Positions 17,930 to 27,053 of a stretch of 64,000 nt of DNA are shown here, piece after piece; positions within the stretch are counted from its first letter, which is position 1; every line of letters starts with the position of its first letter. The translations under genes were made by a program, and so were the position numbers. Below the pieces are notes generated by a model that saw only the letters and a program-made list of their open reading frames with translations, ran no database searches and was not told where the DNA came from. Source of the stretch: Prolixibacteraceae bacterium (GTDB lineage: Bacteria; Bacteroidota; Bacteroidia; Bacteroidales; Prolixibacteraceae); NCBI GenBank assembly GCA_019720755.1, contig CP081303.1:3038001-3102000 (forward strand), given 5' to 3'.

Positions 17930-18634
17930 ATGAATAATATTGAAGTACATGGCAACTTGTTCAAAAGAGAAAGCCTAAATAGAGTGGTAGACCATATCAT
18001 TCCCAATACATTAGTTTTCGAAGTGGTAAATCCTTTCTATGGTTATTATGGAGAAAGAATACAAGGGCATACTCCGGTATATTTTTATATCATGTTTGAT
18101 CATAATTATCCACTTTCATGTTTAGAACATACTATTGAATTAATGAAAGTGGCCCAATTGATTGATCTAGATGCTGTGAAAGTGCAATTAAGAATCGCTG
18201 GAGAATCGCTTTATGGAATACGACTAAGAGGTATTGAAGGGTATCAGAAAATAGTAGAATTACAAGAGTGTTTCGATAGATATGGGTATAAACTTAAGGT
18301 GAATGAATATCCTGAATTAACTTTTGAAGCAAATGTAGAGGTGGATAAGTTCTTTGAACTAAGTGAAATTGCCGAAGATTTATATTTCGATAATACGGAA
18401 AACAATCATGCATATTTTGCCTTGCCCTCTTTCTTAAAATGGAAAGAATTTGAACGACTTGATAGACAGGCTCACCTTAACTGGGAAGGTCTGAACTTCG
18501 ATTCTGCACTCTGTTCTTTACGCTTAGATGGTACTTACCGAAGTGCAATACGTATTTATCGAAAGTCGCTAACTCCAGAGTTTGTATTGGAAGTTAAAAG
18601 TAGTTATGAACGAAAACTTATGTTTATGCAGTAA
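17930..18634 (+). CDS. Hypothetical protein
   Basis: 234 residues, soluble, no signal peptide or membrane segment. It is rich in aromatic and acidic residues (VVNPFYGYYGERIQGHTPVY, DLYFDNTENNHAYFALPSFL) and ends in a basic patch (SYERKLMFMQ). The composition and codon use match the neighbours, and the frame is clean from the ATG at 17930, so it is a real gene. I do not recognise a family. It stands alone between a minus-strand operon and tonB. Confidence 0.75.
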   Translation: MNNIEVHGNLFKRESLNRVVDHIIPNTLVFEVVNPFYGYYGERIQGHTPVYFYIMFDHNYPLSCLEHTIELMKVAQLIDLDAVKVQLRIAGESLYGIRLRGIEGYQKIVELQECFDRYGYKLKVNEYPELTFEANVEVDKFFELSEIAEDLYFDNTENNHAYFALPSFLKWKEFERLDRQAHLNWEGLNFDSALCSLRLDGTYRSAIRIYRKSLTPEFVLEVKSSYERKLMFMQ

Positions 18635-18848
18635 CCTGTTTTTGTCTTGATAATCTCTCAATATTGAGTTTCCTGAATGTTCATTTTGACTCATTTATTG
18701 TTTAATAATGTCGGTTGAGGTACTATAGATATGACTTTTTTTACACCATAAAAAGTTGTGAAAACTACTATCTTTTCGATTTTATTTTTATCTTTAACAC
18801 CTCAAAAAGAAAGAATACAAAACGTTTCAGAATAATTAAAGTAGGATT

Positions 18849-19538
18849 ATGGAACCCAAAAAAACTCCCAAAGCAGACTTGGAAAGCAAAAGGTCAACCA
18901 TGGTATGGTTAGGTCTTGCTCTTTCACTGCTAATCATTTGGCGTCTTTTTGCTTGGACTACTCAGCCGGAAAAAACAGAAGGTTTTGGGCAGATGCAACA
19001 GGCAGAAGTTGAAGATGAGATTATACCAGTTACGCAGGCTCAAACGCCTCCACCGCCACCACCACCGCCACCACCACCAGCACAACTTGCTGATATGATT
19101 ACGATTGTGGATGACAATGAAGATATTGAAGACGAGATGGAAATCGAGGATTCAGAGGCGGATGATGAAACAGCTGTAGAAGTGGCTGAAGTAGTTGAGG
19201 AAGAAAAAGCTGTTGATGAAGAAAAGGTGTTTCAATTTGTTGAAGATCCACCAATGTTCCCTGGAGGAAATGCGGCTCTTCAAAAGTATTTAGGTAAGCA
19301 CGTTAAATATCCTGTTATTGCACAAGAGAACGGTATCCAAGGTAAGGTGTTCGTATCTTTCGTTGTAGAAAAGGATGGTAGTGTAACAGATGTTCGTATT
19401 ATTCGTGGTGTGGATAAATCTCTTGACAAAGAGGCTATTCGTGTTGTTAAAACTCTTCCTAGATGGAAGCCAGGAATGCAACGTGGTAAAGCAGTACGTG
19501 TATCATTCTCTGTACCTATTAACTTCCAATTACAATAA
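18849..19538 (+). CDS. tonB: Energy transducer TonB
   Basis: Couples the inner-membrane proton-driven ExbBD motor to outer-membrane receptors. The 229-residue protein has a short cytoplasmic start, one membrane segment (about 19-37, MVWLGLALSLLIIWRLFAW), a periplasmic spacer with a run of Pro (about 59-71) and an acidic stretch, and a C-terminal TonB domain (about 135-229). That domain shows DPPMFPGGNAALQKYLGK, YPVIAQENGIQGKVFVSF and RWKPGMQRGKAVRVSFS, the Bacteroidota-type signature. ExbB and ExbD are not in this window. A strong terminator follows 27 bases after the stop. Confidence 0.95.
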   Translation: MEPKKTPKADLESKRSTMVWLGLALSLLIIWRLFAWTTQPEKTEGFGQMQQAEVEDEIIPVTQAQTPPPPPPPPPPPAQLADMITIVDDNEDIEDEMEIEDSEADDETAVEVAEVVEEEKAVDEEKVFQFVEDPPMFPGGNAALQKYLGKHVKYPVIAQENGIQGKVFVSFVVEKDGSVTDVRIIRGVDKSLDKEAIRVVKTLPRWKPGMQRGKAVRVSFSVPINFQLQ

Positions 19539-19565
19539 TAGGGATTGTAAGATATTTTAGATACA

Positions 19566-19603
19566 CCCCGGTCTTGTCCTTATCGGACAAGGTCGGGGTT
19601 TTT
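19566..19603 (+). terminator. Rho-independent terminator after tonB
   Basis: A 14-bp stem, CCCCGGTCTTGTCC with GGACAAGGTCGGGG (two G-U pairs), loop TTATC, then TTTTT. It separates tonB from hflX, whose start is only 24 bases downstream, so hflX either depends on read-through or on a promoter inside this region. Confidence 0.9.
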
Positions 19604-19627
19604 ACATTCAATAGATAGATATTTAAG

Positions 19628-20851
19628 ATGGAATCAAAAGAGATAAATATTGAAGATAGAGAAAAATCTGCAGTTGTTGGTTTGATTAATAGTAGTCAAG
19701 GCGAATCAAAAGTAGAAGAGTATCTTGATGAATTGACTTTTTTGGCAGAAACAGCTGGAGCTCATGTGCTTGGTCGTTTTGTACAACGTATGGAACTGCC
19801 TAATCGTGCTACCTTTGTTGGTTCTGGAAAATTAGAAGAGATTCATGACTTTGTCAAGATTAATGATTTAGATTCTATCATTTTTGATGATGAACTATCA
19901 CCGACTCAATTGAGAAATATTGAAAAGGTACTCAATGTAAAGGTGCTTGATAGAACAAATCTAATCCTAGATATATTTGCGAGTCATGCCCAAACAGCCA
20001 GTGCTCGTACGCAGGTAGAGCTCGCTCAATATCAATATATGTTGCCACGATTGACAAGATTGTGGACTCACTTAGAGCGTCAACGTGGGGGTATTGGTAT
20101 GCGTGGTCCTGGAGAAACTCAGATTGAAACGGATAGAAGAATTATTTTAGATAAGATATCACGTCTAAAGAAAGATCTTCAGAAGATTGACAAGCAGAAA
20201 GCAACCCAACGTAAAAATAGAGGAAAGTCTGTACGTGTTGCTTTGGTTGGATATACCAATGTAGGGAAGTCTACTGTGATGAATGTACTGAGTAAATCAG
20301 AAGTGTTGGCTGAAAACAAACTTTTTGCTACATTAGATACTACTGTTCGTAAAGTTGTGGTTCAGAATCTACCATTCTTGCTTGCTGATACAGTTGGATT
20401 TATTCGTAAATTACCTCATGGATTGGTTGATTCTTTTAAATCGACACTTGATGAGACAAGAGAGGCTGATATTTTACTTCATGTAATTGATATCTCTCAT
20501 GAAGGTTTTGAGGATCAAATTGAGGTTGTTGATAGTACGTTAAAAGAGATTGGTGCTGCTGATAAGAAGATGATCTATGTCTTTAATAAGATAGATGCTT
20601 TCCAATACACGCCGAAAGAAGAAGATGATCTTACCCCTTCTACAAGAGAGAATATTAGTCTAGAAGAGTGGAAGCAAACTTGGATGGCAAAGTCTAATGA
20701 TCAAGCGATATTTATCTCTGCAAAAGAGAAAGATAACATGGAAGACTTTAAAAAGTTGCTTTATCATGAAGTAAAGAAGATTCATGTTCAACGCTTCCCA
20801 TATAATGATTTTCTATTTAACTATTATGATGAAACTGGAGACGAAATGTAA
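19628..20851 (+). CDS. hflX: GTPase HflX
   Basis: Ribosome-associated GTPase that splits stalled 70S ribosomes under stress. The 407 residues comprise an N-terminal HflX domain (about 25-185), including the conserved QTASARTQVELAQYQYMLPR and GGIGMRGPGETQIETDRR segments, and a C-terminal G domain with Walker A GYTNVGKST, the DTVGFIRKLP switch II region, and NKIDAF for base recognition. Length matches the family. It is followed by a bidirectional terminator and is convergent with asd. Confidence 0.95.
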   Translation: MESKEINIEDREKSAVVGLINSSQGESKVEEYLDELTFLAETAGAHVLGRFVQRMELPNRATFVGSGKLEEIHDFVKINDLDSIIFDDELSPTQLRNIEKVLNVKVLDRTNLILDIFASHAQTASARTQVELAQYQYMLPRLTRLWTHLERQRGGIGMRGPGETQIETDRRIILDKISRLKKDLQKIDKQKATQRKNRGKSVRVALVGYTNVGKSTVMNVLSKSEVLAENKLFATLDTTVRKVVVQNLPFLLADTVGFIRKLPHGLVDSFKSTLDETREADILLHVIDISHEGFEDQIEVVDSTLKEIGAADKKMIYVFNKIDAFQYTPKEEDDLTPSTRENISLEEWKQTWMAKSNDQAIFISAKEKDNMEDFKKLLYHEVKKIHVQRFPYNDFLFNYYDETGDEM

Positions 20852-20900
20852 CGTTTCGTTTTAAACATTTTGTTTCAACTATATGATTAAAATAAATTCA

Positions 20901-20935
20901 AAAGCCCAATATTATTCAAAATAATATTGGGCTTT
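20901..20935. terminator. Bidirectional terminator between hflX and asd
   Basis: AAAGCCCAATATTAT pairs exactly with ATAATATTGGGCTTT around the loop TCAAA, giving a 15-bp stem with T-runs on both strands. It lies 50 bases after hflX and 21 bases before the end of the convergent asd gene. Confidence 0.9.
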
Positions 20936-20955
20936 TTATTGACCTCGATAAGTTA

Positions 20956-21969
20956 TTATGCTTTAAAGAAATCTTGTTCTATAAGATATTCTGCAATCTG
21001 AACGGCATTAAGTGCAGCCCCTTTCTTTATTTGATCAGCTACTGTCCAAAGAGCAATTCCATTCTCATTAGAGATGTCTTTACGTATTCTTCCTACATAT
21101 ACATCATCCGTACCTGCTAAATCAAGAGGCATAGGATATTTCTTTTCAGAAGGATTATCGATACGTGTTACTCCATTAAATTGGTCAAATGCCTTGTTGA
21201 TTGTGTCAATATCCAATGGAGACTCTGTCTCCAACCATATCGCTTCTGAGTGTGCTCTTAGAACAGGAACACGTACAGCAGTAGCACTGACTTGAATGTT
21301 GCTATTCATAATCTTTTGGGTCTCATGATACATCTTCATCTCCTCTTTTGTGTAATCATTATCCATGAATACATCAATATGAGGAATGACATTCATCGCT
21401 AGTTGATGTGCAAATGCATTTACATCAACCTTCTCTCCTTTTGCAATTTGTTCTGTTTGTGCTTGAAGTTCATCCATTCCAGATGCCCCAGCACCACTTG
21501 CTGATTGATAGGTTGCTATATGTACTCGTTTAATTGGAGAAAGGTCGTGTATCGGCTTGAGTGCAACGACCATCTGTATCGTAGTACAGTTGGGGTTTGC
21601 AATAATACGGCTCTTATAGCTAATTGCATCTTTTGCATTGACTTCTGGAACAACAAGAGGGATGTTCTCATCCATTCTGAATGCACTTGAGTTGTCAATC
21701 ATTATAGCTCCATATTTCGTAATGGTATCTGAATATTCTTTACTTATAGAAGCTCCTGCAGACGTGAGTGCGATATCAATATCCTTAAAGTCATCGTTGT
21801 GACTTAACTCCTTTACAGTCAGTATCTCTCCTTTATAAGGGAATGTTCTACCTGCAGATCTTTTTGATCCAAATAGTACTAATTCAGTTAAGGGGAAATT
21901 TCTCTCTTCAAGTACCCTTAGGAACTCTTGTCCCACGGCACCACTAGCTCCAACAATTGCAACTTTCAT
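20956..21969 (-). CDS. asd: Aspartate-semialdehyde dehydrogenase
   Basis: Reduces L-aspartyl phosphate to aspartate semialdehyde with NADPH, the branch point to lysine, diaminopimelate, methionine and threonine; it therefore feeds DAP into the peptidoglycan made by murE below. 337 residues. The dinucleotide loop [12 protein letters not shown] is at the N-terminus, the active-site Cys lies in [10 protein letters not shown], and the [12 protein letters not shown] and [10 protein letters not shown] segments are conserved. It begins at ATG 21969 and stands alone, convergent with hflX. Confidence 0.95.
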   Translation of the reverse strand: MKVAIVGASGAVGQEFLRVLEERNFPLTELVLFGSKRSAGRTFPYKGEILTVKELSHNDDFKDIDIALTSAGASISKEYSDTITKYGAIMIDNSSAFRMDENIPLVVPEVNAKDAISYKSRIIANPNCTTIQMVVALKPIHDLSPIKRVHIATYQSASGAGASGMDELQAQTEQIAKGEKVDVNAFAHQLAMNVIPHIDVFMDNDYTKEEMKMYHETQKIMNSNIQVSATAVRVPVLRAHSEAIWLETESPLDIDTINKAFDQFNGVTRIDNPSEKKYPMPLDLAGTDDVYVGRIRKDISNENGIALWTVADQIKKGAALNAVQIAEYLIEQDFFKA

Positions 21970-22122
21970 ATGACAACAGTTATATCATTATAGAGTGTCT
22001 ATATTTCTAATAGACCTATTTATATTATTAATTGATACAAATTTAGTGTAATAATTTAAAAATCGTAGATATCTGTCCTAAAAGAAGTGTTTTTAGTAAC
22101 AATTGTTAAGTTGACTGAATTT

Positions 22123-22794
22123 CTATGTCAAATTATACTTGTTGATTTCTATTTGTCTGAAGCAGGATAAGAAATATCTGCACAGATTGGTTGTATAACT
22201 TATCTCTATCGAAGGAGTATATAGTAGAATCATGCAACAAGGAGCATCTGTCCAATTTATCTTTCGAACAAGAAGAAGTATCTCTTGAGGATATACCATA
22301 GTAGGAATATTCAGATTACCATTCAACTGTTCTGTGGTCGCTACCGAATGAATATTGGATATTTTTCCATATTCACATGCCTTCTTAATATCTAGATTAT
22401 CAAAGCCTCTAAATGGCAATGGAGCTGAGACCAATGCCTCTTTTATCGTTACTATTTGCGGCTTCTCTAATCTATTATTCTGATAGGAGTCAAAGAAGAT
22501 TATTTTTTTGTGATATGAATCGCTTATTGCTTCCAAAAGAAAACCGATTGTATGGTTTTCTTTATAGCTGTAGCCGACAAGTAGGATTTTGTAATTCTGG
22601 TAGTGTAAAGTGAATAGCTCAACTCTTTCTTGTTCCTTACATCCAGGTATCTTGTCCCATTCGACAGGTGTTACGTCTAGTGCACTATCGCAAATAGCCT
22701 TAGTTAGATTATTCGTAACAAAAACAACATCAACTAGGTGAAGCTCTAAATTGTTTTGTAGAAATGTTGAAATTGCTCGTATTCTCGCTAACAT
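22123..22794 (-). CDS. Diverged protein downstream of lpxK, possibly purine nucleoside phosphorylase-derived
   Basis: 223 residues starting at the ATG at 22794, which lies 65 bases inside the 3' end of lpxK in another frame. The opening MLARIRAISTFLQNN and the WDKIPG motif near residue 46 resemble the N-terminus of purine nucleoside phosphorylases (MLE.I..T..FL..., DEIPHFP), and lpxK-punA is a common gene order in Bacteroidota as I recall. But the glycine-rich phosphate loop GTGLGG and the later NAAGG motif are absent. It is therefore either a repurposed or decaying relative or something unrelated. Call kept as hypothetical. Confidence 0.55.
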   Translation of the reverse strand: MLARIRAISTFLQNNLELHLVDVVFVTNNLTKAICDSALDVTPVEWDKIPGCKEQERVELFTLHYQNYKILLVGYSYKENHTIGFLLEAISDSYHKKIIFFDSYQNNRLEKPQIVTIKEALVSAPLPFRGFDNLDIKKACEYGKISNIHSVATTEQLNGNLNIPTMVYPQEILLLVRKINWTDAPCCMILLYTPSIEISYTTNLCRYFLSCFRQIEINKYNLT

Positions 22795-23833
22795 AGCGCA
22801 TTATTTTTGTGTCAAAATAGTTTTTATTTTCACCAATAAACTCGATCTCTAAAGGAATTGTGTATAGGTTTTCCTCGATGGCAAGCGGAAGACCTTCAAT
22901 ATCTTTAACTCTCATAAGATCTTTATCTGTAGTCAATATTAGCTTCTCTTGACTAGATAGTTTCTCCCATTGATTTACAATATTTTCAAAATCGGATTTC
23001 TTAAATTGGTAGTGATCTGGGAATTCCAATAAGGTTACTTCAGCCTCTTGGGACTTAAGATAATCTACTAGAGGTGTAGGATTTGCAATACCTGTGAAAA
23101 GAAGAATCTCTTTGCCTTTTAATGAATGTTCAACCCCTTTTTGATTCTTTAAAGCGGGTTGTAAGAAACCATACTTTAGTGTTGTAAAAAAAAGAGATTG
23201 AAATGGTTTAATATCAAGTTCTTTTATGATCAAACGCTCTTCAATAGGCTTAATTACTCGTGGACATTTTGTTATAATAATAATTTGTGCACGATAACGC
23301 TCTCTTGCTGATTCTCTTAATCTACCATAAGGAAGTATATGGTCTCTAGTGATTAAGCGATTGAAATCGGTTAATAGTATATGTAAACCAGGATTTACTT
23401 TTCTGTGCTGGAATGCATCATCTAGAAGTATGATATCAGGGCACAACTCTTTTTCTTTAGAAAGAAGAATATCAATACCACGTACTCTCTGTTCATCCAC
23501 AGAGACAATGACATCTTTATGTTTGGTTTTCATCTGTAGAGGTTCATCTCCAACTTCTTGAGCTGTGGATTCATTTGTAACTTCTAAGAATCCGGATGTC
23601 TTTCTTTTATAACCTCTAGATAGCGTTGCGACTTTAAACTTTTGCTTCAATAATTCTATAAGATATTCCGTATGAGGAGTTTTACCTGTTCCTCCTACCG
23701 TAATATTCCCAATAGAGATAATCGGTTGAGAATATTCCGTACTATTGATCAAATTATAATCATACAGTAAGTTTCGAATGTATGTTACAATACTATATAT
23801 CCAAGATAGGGGTATAAGAATAATATTTTTCAC
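22730..23833 (-). CDS. lpxK: Tetraacyldisaccharide 4'-kinase (LpxK)
   Basis: Inner-membrane-associated kinase that phosphorylates the 4' position of the lipid A disaccharide precursor. 367 residues: an N-terminal membrane-proximal helix (about 5-22), then Walker A GNITVGGTGKTPHTEYL (42-58), the SRGYKRKTSGF segment, and DDAFQHRKVNPGLHILL in the core, which are family signatures. Its 3' end overlaps the next gene by 65 bases. The sppA gene is upstream but separated by a strong terminator, so lpxK has its own promoter. Confidence 0.95.
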   Translation of the reverse strand: MKNIILIPLSWIYSIVTYIRNLLYDYNLINSTEYSQPIISIGNITVGGTGKTPHTEYLIELLKQKFKVATLSRGYKRKTSGFLEVTNESTAQEVGDEPLQMKTKHKDVIVSVDEQRVRGIDILLSKEKELCPDIILLDDAFQHRKVNPGLHILLTDFNRLITRDHILPYGRLRESARERYRAQIIIITKCPRVIKPIEERLIIKELDIKPFQSLFFTTLKYGFLQPALKNQKGVEHSLKGKEILLFTGIANPTPLVDYLKSQEAEVTLLEFPDHYQFKKSDFENIVNQWEKLSSQEKLILTTDKDLMRVKDIEGLPLAIEENLYTIPLEIEFIGENKNYFDTKIMRYVSENTSNFNISTKQFRASPS

Positions 23834-23889
23834 TAAGCTTGTTTTGTTATATACTTTATTCTCTTCAAAAGTATAAAAGATAAGTCAAA

Positions 23890-23926
23890 AAAAAGTTCAT
23901 TTGATTTATAATCAAATGAACTTTTT
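23890..23926 (-). terminator. Rho-independent terminator after sppA
   Basis: AAAAAGTTCATTTGATT pairs exactly with AATCAAATGAACTTTTT around the loop TAT. On the minus strand the stem is followed by a T-run. It lies between the stop of sppA (23951) and the start of lpxK (23833). Confidence 0.85.
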
Positions 23927-23950
23927 CTTAATGTTATATTTTGTCTTTTA

Positions 23951-25735
23951 TTAGTTAATCTCTTCTTTATATGGAAGCATCATATAAACGCCATTCATCT
24001 CTTTGGCTGACTTTACATCATTCCATACTTTGAAAACATCCTTTCCAATCATTGATTCTATAAGTTGAACCTTAATTTGTTCTGTTGAAAGTTCAAGAAG
24101 GGCAGAGATCTGGTCTTTATTTTTAGGATAAGTAACAATCTTGGCATCTTCCGCTTTCGCTTCCTCTTTGGCTACTTGTATTGCATCTTGTAGGTCTCCA
24201 ATCTTGTCAACCAACCCAATTTTAATTGCTTCTTGACCACTCCAAACACGTCCTCTTGCAATTTTATGCACTGCTTCTTTTGTCATTCCACGTCCTTCTG
24301 CCACACGTTGAATAAATAGATCGTATCCTTTGTTGATATAAGTTTCTAGCATGCCTTTATGAAAACTAGTTAATGGCTGCATAATGCTAAGAGGTGCTCC
24401 ATTTTTACTAGTAGAAACATAATCGCTAGTTACTCCAATCTTGTCTTGGATTAGTTTTTTTGCATTTGGAATGGTTGCAAAGATTCCTATCGATCCAGTG
24501 ATTGTATTTTTATCGGCAATAATTTTAGTTCCTGCACATGACATATAATATCCGCCAGAAGCAGCATAATCACCCATTGAGACAATAACAGGTTTTACTT
24601 CCTTCGCAAGAGCTATTTCTCTCCACATTACTTCAGAGCCATAAGCACTACCACCAGGAGAGTTCACACGCAATACGATTGCTTTTACATTTTCATCTTC
24701 TCTTACTTTACGAATTGAACGAGCGATCTTTTCTGGGTTTATTTCACTCGTTTTCATTGTGTTGTCTACAATAGCTCCTTGTGCGAAAATTATCGCAATT
24801 TTATCTTTTGAGAATTTCTTTAAATCTTCATCTGAGTCTGTTAATTTGTAGTCTGAGATGCTTACTAGGTTCAGTTTATCATCCTCTTCTCTATCTGAAA
24901 GCTTCTTTAGGTCTTCGATTACCTGATCTTTATATTTTAAAGCATCAACTAATCCACTCTTTAATGCTTTTTCGTTATTTCCAAAGGTGGCAACATCATC
25001 AGCAATTACTTGAATATCGTTTTGTGAAATGTTTCTTGAAGATGAGATTTGTTCTTTGATGACACCCCATATGTCTCCTAGATATTTCACCGCTTGATCT
25101 CTATCTTCCTTACTCATGCTACTACGAGTGTACTGATCGGTAGCTGATTTGTATATATTCCCTCTTCCTTTATATACTTGGACTTCAACACCAACTTTGT
25201 CTAAAGCATTTTTAAAGTATGTTCTCTCTGTTGTAAGTCCACTGAAATAGATATACCCTCTTGGATTAGCAACAATACTATCGGAAACAGAAAGCAAATA
25301 GTAAGTCTTTGTTTCTGTATTTTCAATGTATGTGTATATGAATTTTCCACTCTTCTTAAATTCCTTAAGTAGGTCTCTAAATTCAGTTGTTGTAGCATAT
25401 GGTGCCATAATACCATAAGAACTATCAATATAAATACCTTTGATTTTTGGATCTTTTGCTGCATCTTCAAGCTTGGATTTCATATTATACAAACCATATG
25501 CACTAAGATTATTAAAGAAAGGGAGATCAAACTCTTCAAAAGGATTGTCTTGGACTCTATCAACAAAAGGTTTGTTTAATTTGATGACCAAAACACTGTT
25601 ATCTTTCACTACTGTGTTATCACCAGAGGTGGCAACAGCAATAGCACTGATGATAATGATTCCAATAAAAAATAGCAATCCAATGCCAATGATGGAACCT
25701 AGTATGGAAGCAAGTAGGTTTCTTAAGAATTTCAT
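23951..25735 (-). CDS. sppA: Signal peptide peptidase SppA (67K type)
   Basis: Membrane-bound serine protease that degrades cleaved signal peptides. 594 residues: one N-terminal membrane segment (about 9-33), then two S49 (ClpP-like) repeats. The catalytic Lys is in VYKGRGNIYKSATD in the first repeat and the catalytic Ser in GDYAASGGYYMSCAG in the second, the serine-lysine dyad of 67K SppA. The GSAYGSEVMWREI and GRVWSGQEA segments are conserved. It is monocistronic: a terminator follows it and folK is divergent. Confidence 0.95.
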   Translation of the reverse strand: MKFLRNLLASILGSIIGIGLLFFIGIIIISAIAVATSGDNTVVKDNSVLVIKLNKPFVDRVQDNPFEEFDLPFFNNLSAYGLYNMKSKLEDAAKDPKIKGIYIDSSYGIMAPYATTTEFRDLLKEFKKSGKFIYTYIENTETKTYYLLSVSDSIVANPRGYIYFSGLTTERTYFKNALDKVGVEVQVYKGRGNIYKSATDQYTRSSMSKEDRDQAVKYLGDIWGVIKEQISSSRNISQNDIQVIADDVATFGNNEKALKSGLVDALKYKDQVIEDLKKLSDREEDDKLNLVSISDYKLTDSDEDLKKFSKDKIAIIFAQGAIVDNTMKTSEINPEKIARSIRKVREDENVKAIVLRVNSPGGSAYGSEVMWREIALAKEVKPVIVSMGDYAASGGYYMSCAGTKIIADKNTITGSIGIFATIPNAKKLIQDKIGVTSDYVSTSKNGAPLSIMQPLTSFHKGMLETYINKGYDLFIQRVAEGRGMTKEAVHKIARGRVWSGQEAIKIGLVDKIGDLQDAIQVAKEEAKAEDAKIVTYPKNKDQISALLELSTEQIKVQLIESMIGKDVFKVWNDVKSAKEMNGVYMMLPYKEEIN

Positions 25736-25823
25736 AGTACGTCGTATTAATAGTTATAAAGTTAATATACTAATAGGTAGTATTTCCTACCTTAAAATTA
25801 CAAAATGTTAAAATAAAAATAGT

Positions 25824-26312
25824 ATGAATTTTGTCTTTATTGGCCTTGGAGGAAATCAAGGTGAAATGATAAGTAACTTAGAAAATGCAAAATATCATTT
25901 AAAGAAGGTGGTTGGCCGTATTATAAAGACCTCTCCGTTATATGAATCTGAACCTTGGGGTTTCGAATCGGATACAAACTTTATAAACTGTGTGGTTAAG
26001 ATAGAGACCATCTTATCGGCAGAGCAAGTGCTCCATTCTGCTTTAGAGATAGAGGCTGAACTAGGAAGATTAAGGAAAGGGAAAGGCTATGCTTCAAGAC
26101 CAATGGATATCGATATTATCGATTTTAATGGAAGTGTTTTGGATGACTATCCAATATTAGTTTTGCCTCATCCAAGAATGCATTTGCGCAAGTTTGTTCT
26201 ATTACCACTTCAAGATATAGAACCTAAGTGGTTACACCCTAAATCAAAGAAGACGATAAATGAGCTCTTAATAGAATCTGGGGATGACACCCAAATAAAA
26301 AAGGTGAAGTAA
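25824..26312 (+). CDS. folK: 2-amino-4-hydroxy-6-hydroxymethyldihydropteridine pyrophosphokinase
   Basis: Transfers pyrophosphate from ATP to hydroxymethyldihydropterin, a step in folate synthesis. 162 residues, with the family motifs GLGGNQGEMISNLENA, the substrate-binding ESEPWGF, GRLRKGKGYASRPMDIDIID (PMDIDII near residue 95) and LPHPRMHLRKFVLLPL. Single gene, convergent with upp; the terminator hairpin overlaps its stop codon. Confidence 0.95.
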   Translation: MNFVFIGLGGNQGEMISNLENAKYHLKKVVGRIIKTSPLYESEPWGFESDTNFINCVVKIETILSAEQVLHSALEIEAELGRLRKGKGYASRPMDIDIIDFNGSVLDDYPILVLPHPRMHLRKFVLLPLQDIEPKWLHPKSKKTINELLIESGDDTQIKKVK

Positions 26313-26327
26313 AACTTCACCTTTTTT
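26297..26327. terminator. Bidirectional terminator between folK and upp
   Basis: AAAAAAGGTGAAG pairs with CTTCACCTTTTTT around TAAAA. T-runs stand on both strands. The folK stop codon lies inside the structure, and upp ends two bases past it. Confidence 0.9.
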
Positions 26328-26328
26328 A

Positions 26329-26988
26329 TTATTTTGAATCAATCTTTGAACCGAATGCGAGATCTCCAGCATCTCCCAAACCGGGAACAATATATGATTT
26401 TGAATTTAGCTCTTTATCAACGGCACCTACCCAAAGAGTCACGTTCTCTTCTCCTAAATGCTTCTTAACGTATTCAACACCTGGTTCACTACCAATTACA
26501 GAGACAATATGTACGTGCTTAGGAGTCCCTTTTTCAAGAAGTGCTTTAAAACCAACTTCCATTGATGAACCTGTTGCAAGGATAGGATCTGAAAGAATCA
26601 CAATCTTGTCATCTAATGATGGGGAAGCAATGTATTCGAATTCGATACAGATATCTTCTCCTTCATTGTGCTTTCTATAAGCCGATATAAAACAGTTTTC
26701 TGCTCTATCAAACGAATTAAGTAGACCTTGGTGAAGGGGCAAGCCTGCACGTAGAATCGTTGCTAGTACGATATTGTTCTCAACAACAGAAACTGGTGCT
26801 ACTCCAAGTGGTGTTTGCACTGAAGTATCTTTGAATTCAAGATGTTTACTAATTTCGTAAGCCATTATTTCACCAACTCTTTCTAGATTTCTACGAAATC
26901 TCATTGGATCTTTCTGGATTTCAACATCTCTAATCTCTGCGATGTAGTTATTAAAAAGTGAATTGTTTTCACCAATAATGTGGACCAT
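26329..26988 (-). CDS. upp: Uracil phosphoribosyltransferase
   Basis: Salvages uracil to UMP with PRPP. 219 residues. The PRPP-binding loop is ILSDPILATGSSM (about 130-142), preceded by GVAPVSVVENNIVLATILRA and followed by GTPKHVHIVSVIGSEPGVEY, as in the family; the C-terminal PGLGDAGDLAFG is the uracil-binding end. A promoter-like sequence lies just upstream. Monocistronic and convergent with folK. Confidence 0.95.
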   Translation of the reverse strand: MVHIIGENNSLFNNYIAEIRDVEIQKDPMRFRRNLERVGEIMAYEISKHLEFKDTSVQTPLGVAPVSVVENNIVLATILRAGLPLHQGLLNSFDRAENCFISAYRKHNEGEDICIEFEYIASPSLDDKIVILSDPILATGSSMEVGFKALLEKGTPKHVHIVSVIGSEPGVEYVKKHLGEENVTLWVGAVDKELNSKSYIVPGLGDAGDLAFGSKIDSK

Positions 26989-27002
26989 ATGTAATTTTGG
27001 GA

Positions 27003-27034
27003 CAAAATTAATAAATTATTAATTATCAAGTCAA
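27003..27034 (-). promoter_or_regulatory. Putative Bacteroidota promoter for upp
   Basis: Minus strand: TTG at 27034-27032, 21 bases, then TAATTTTG at 27010-27003, matching TTG-N19/21-TAnnTTTG. The start of upp is 15 bases downstream, so the leader would be very short. Moderate confidence only. Confidence 0.4.
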
Positions 27035-27053
27035 GTGAAAACGTATTTTATTT

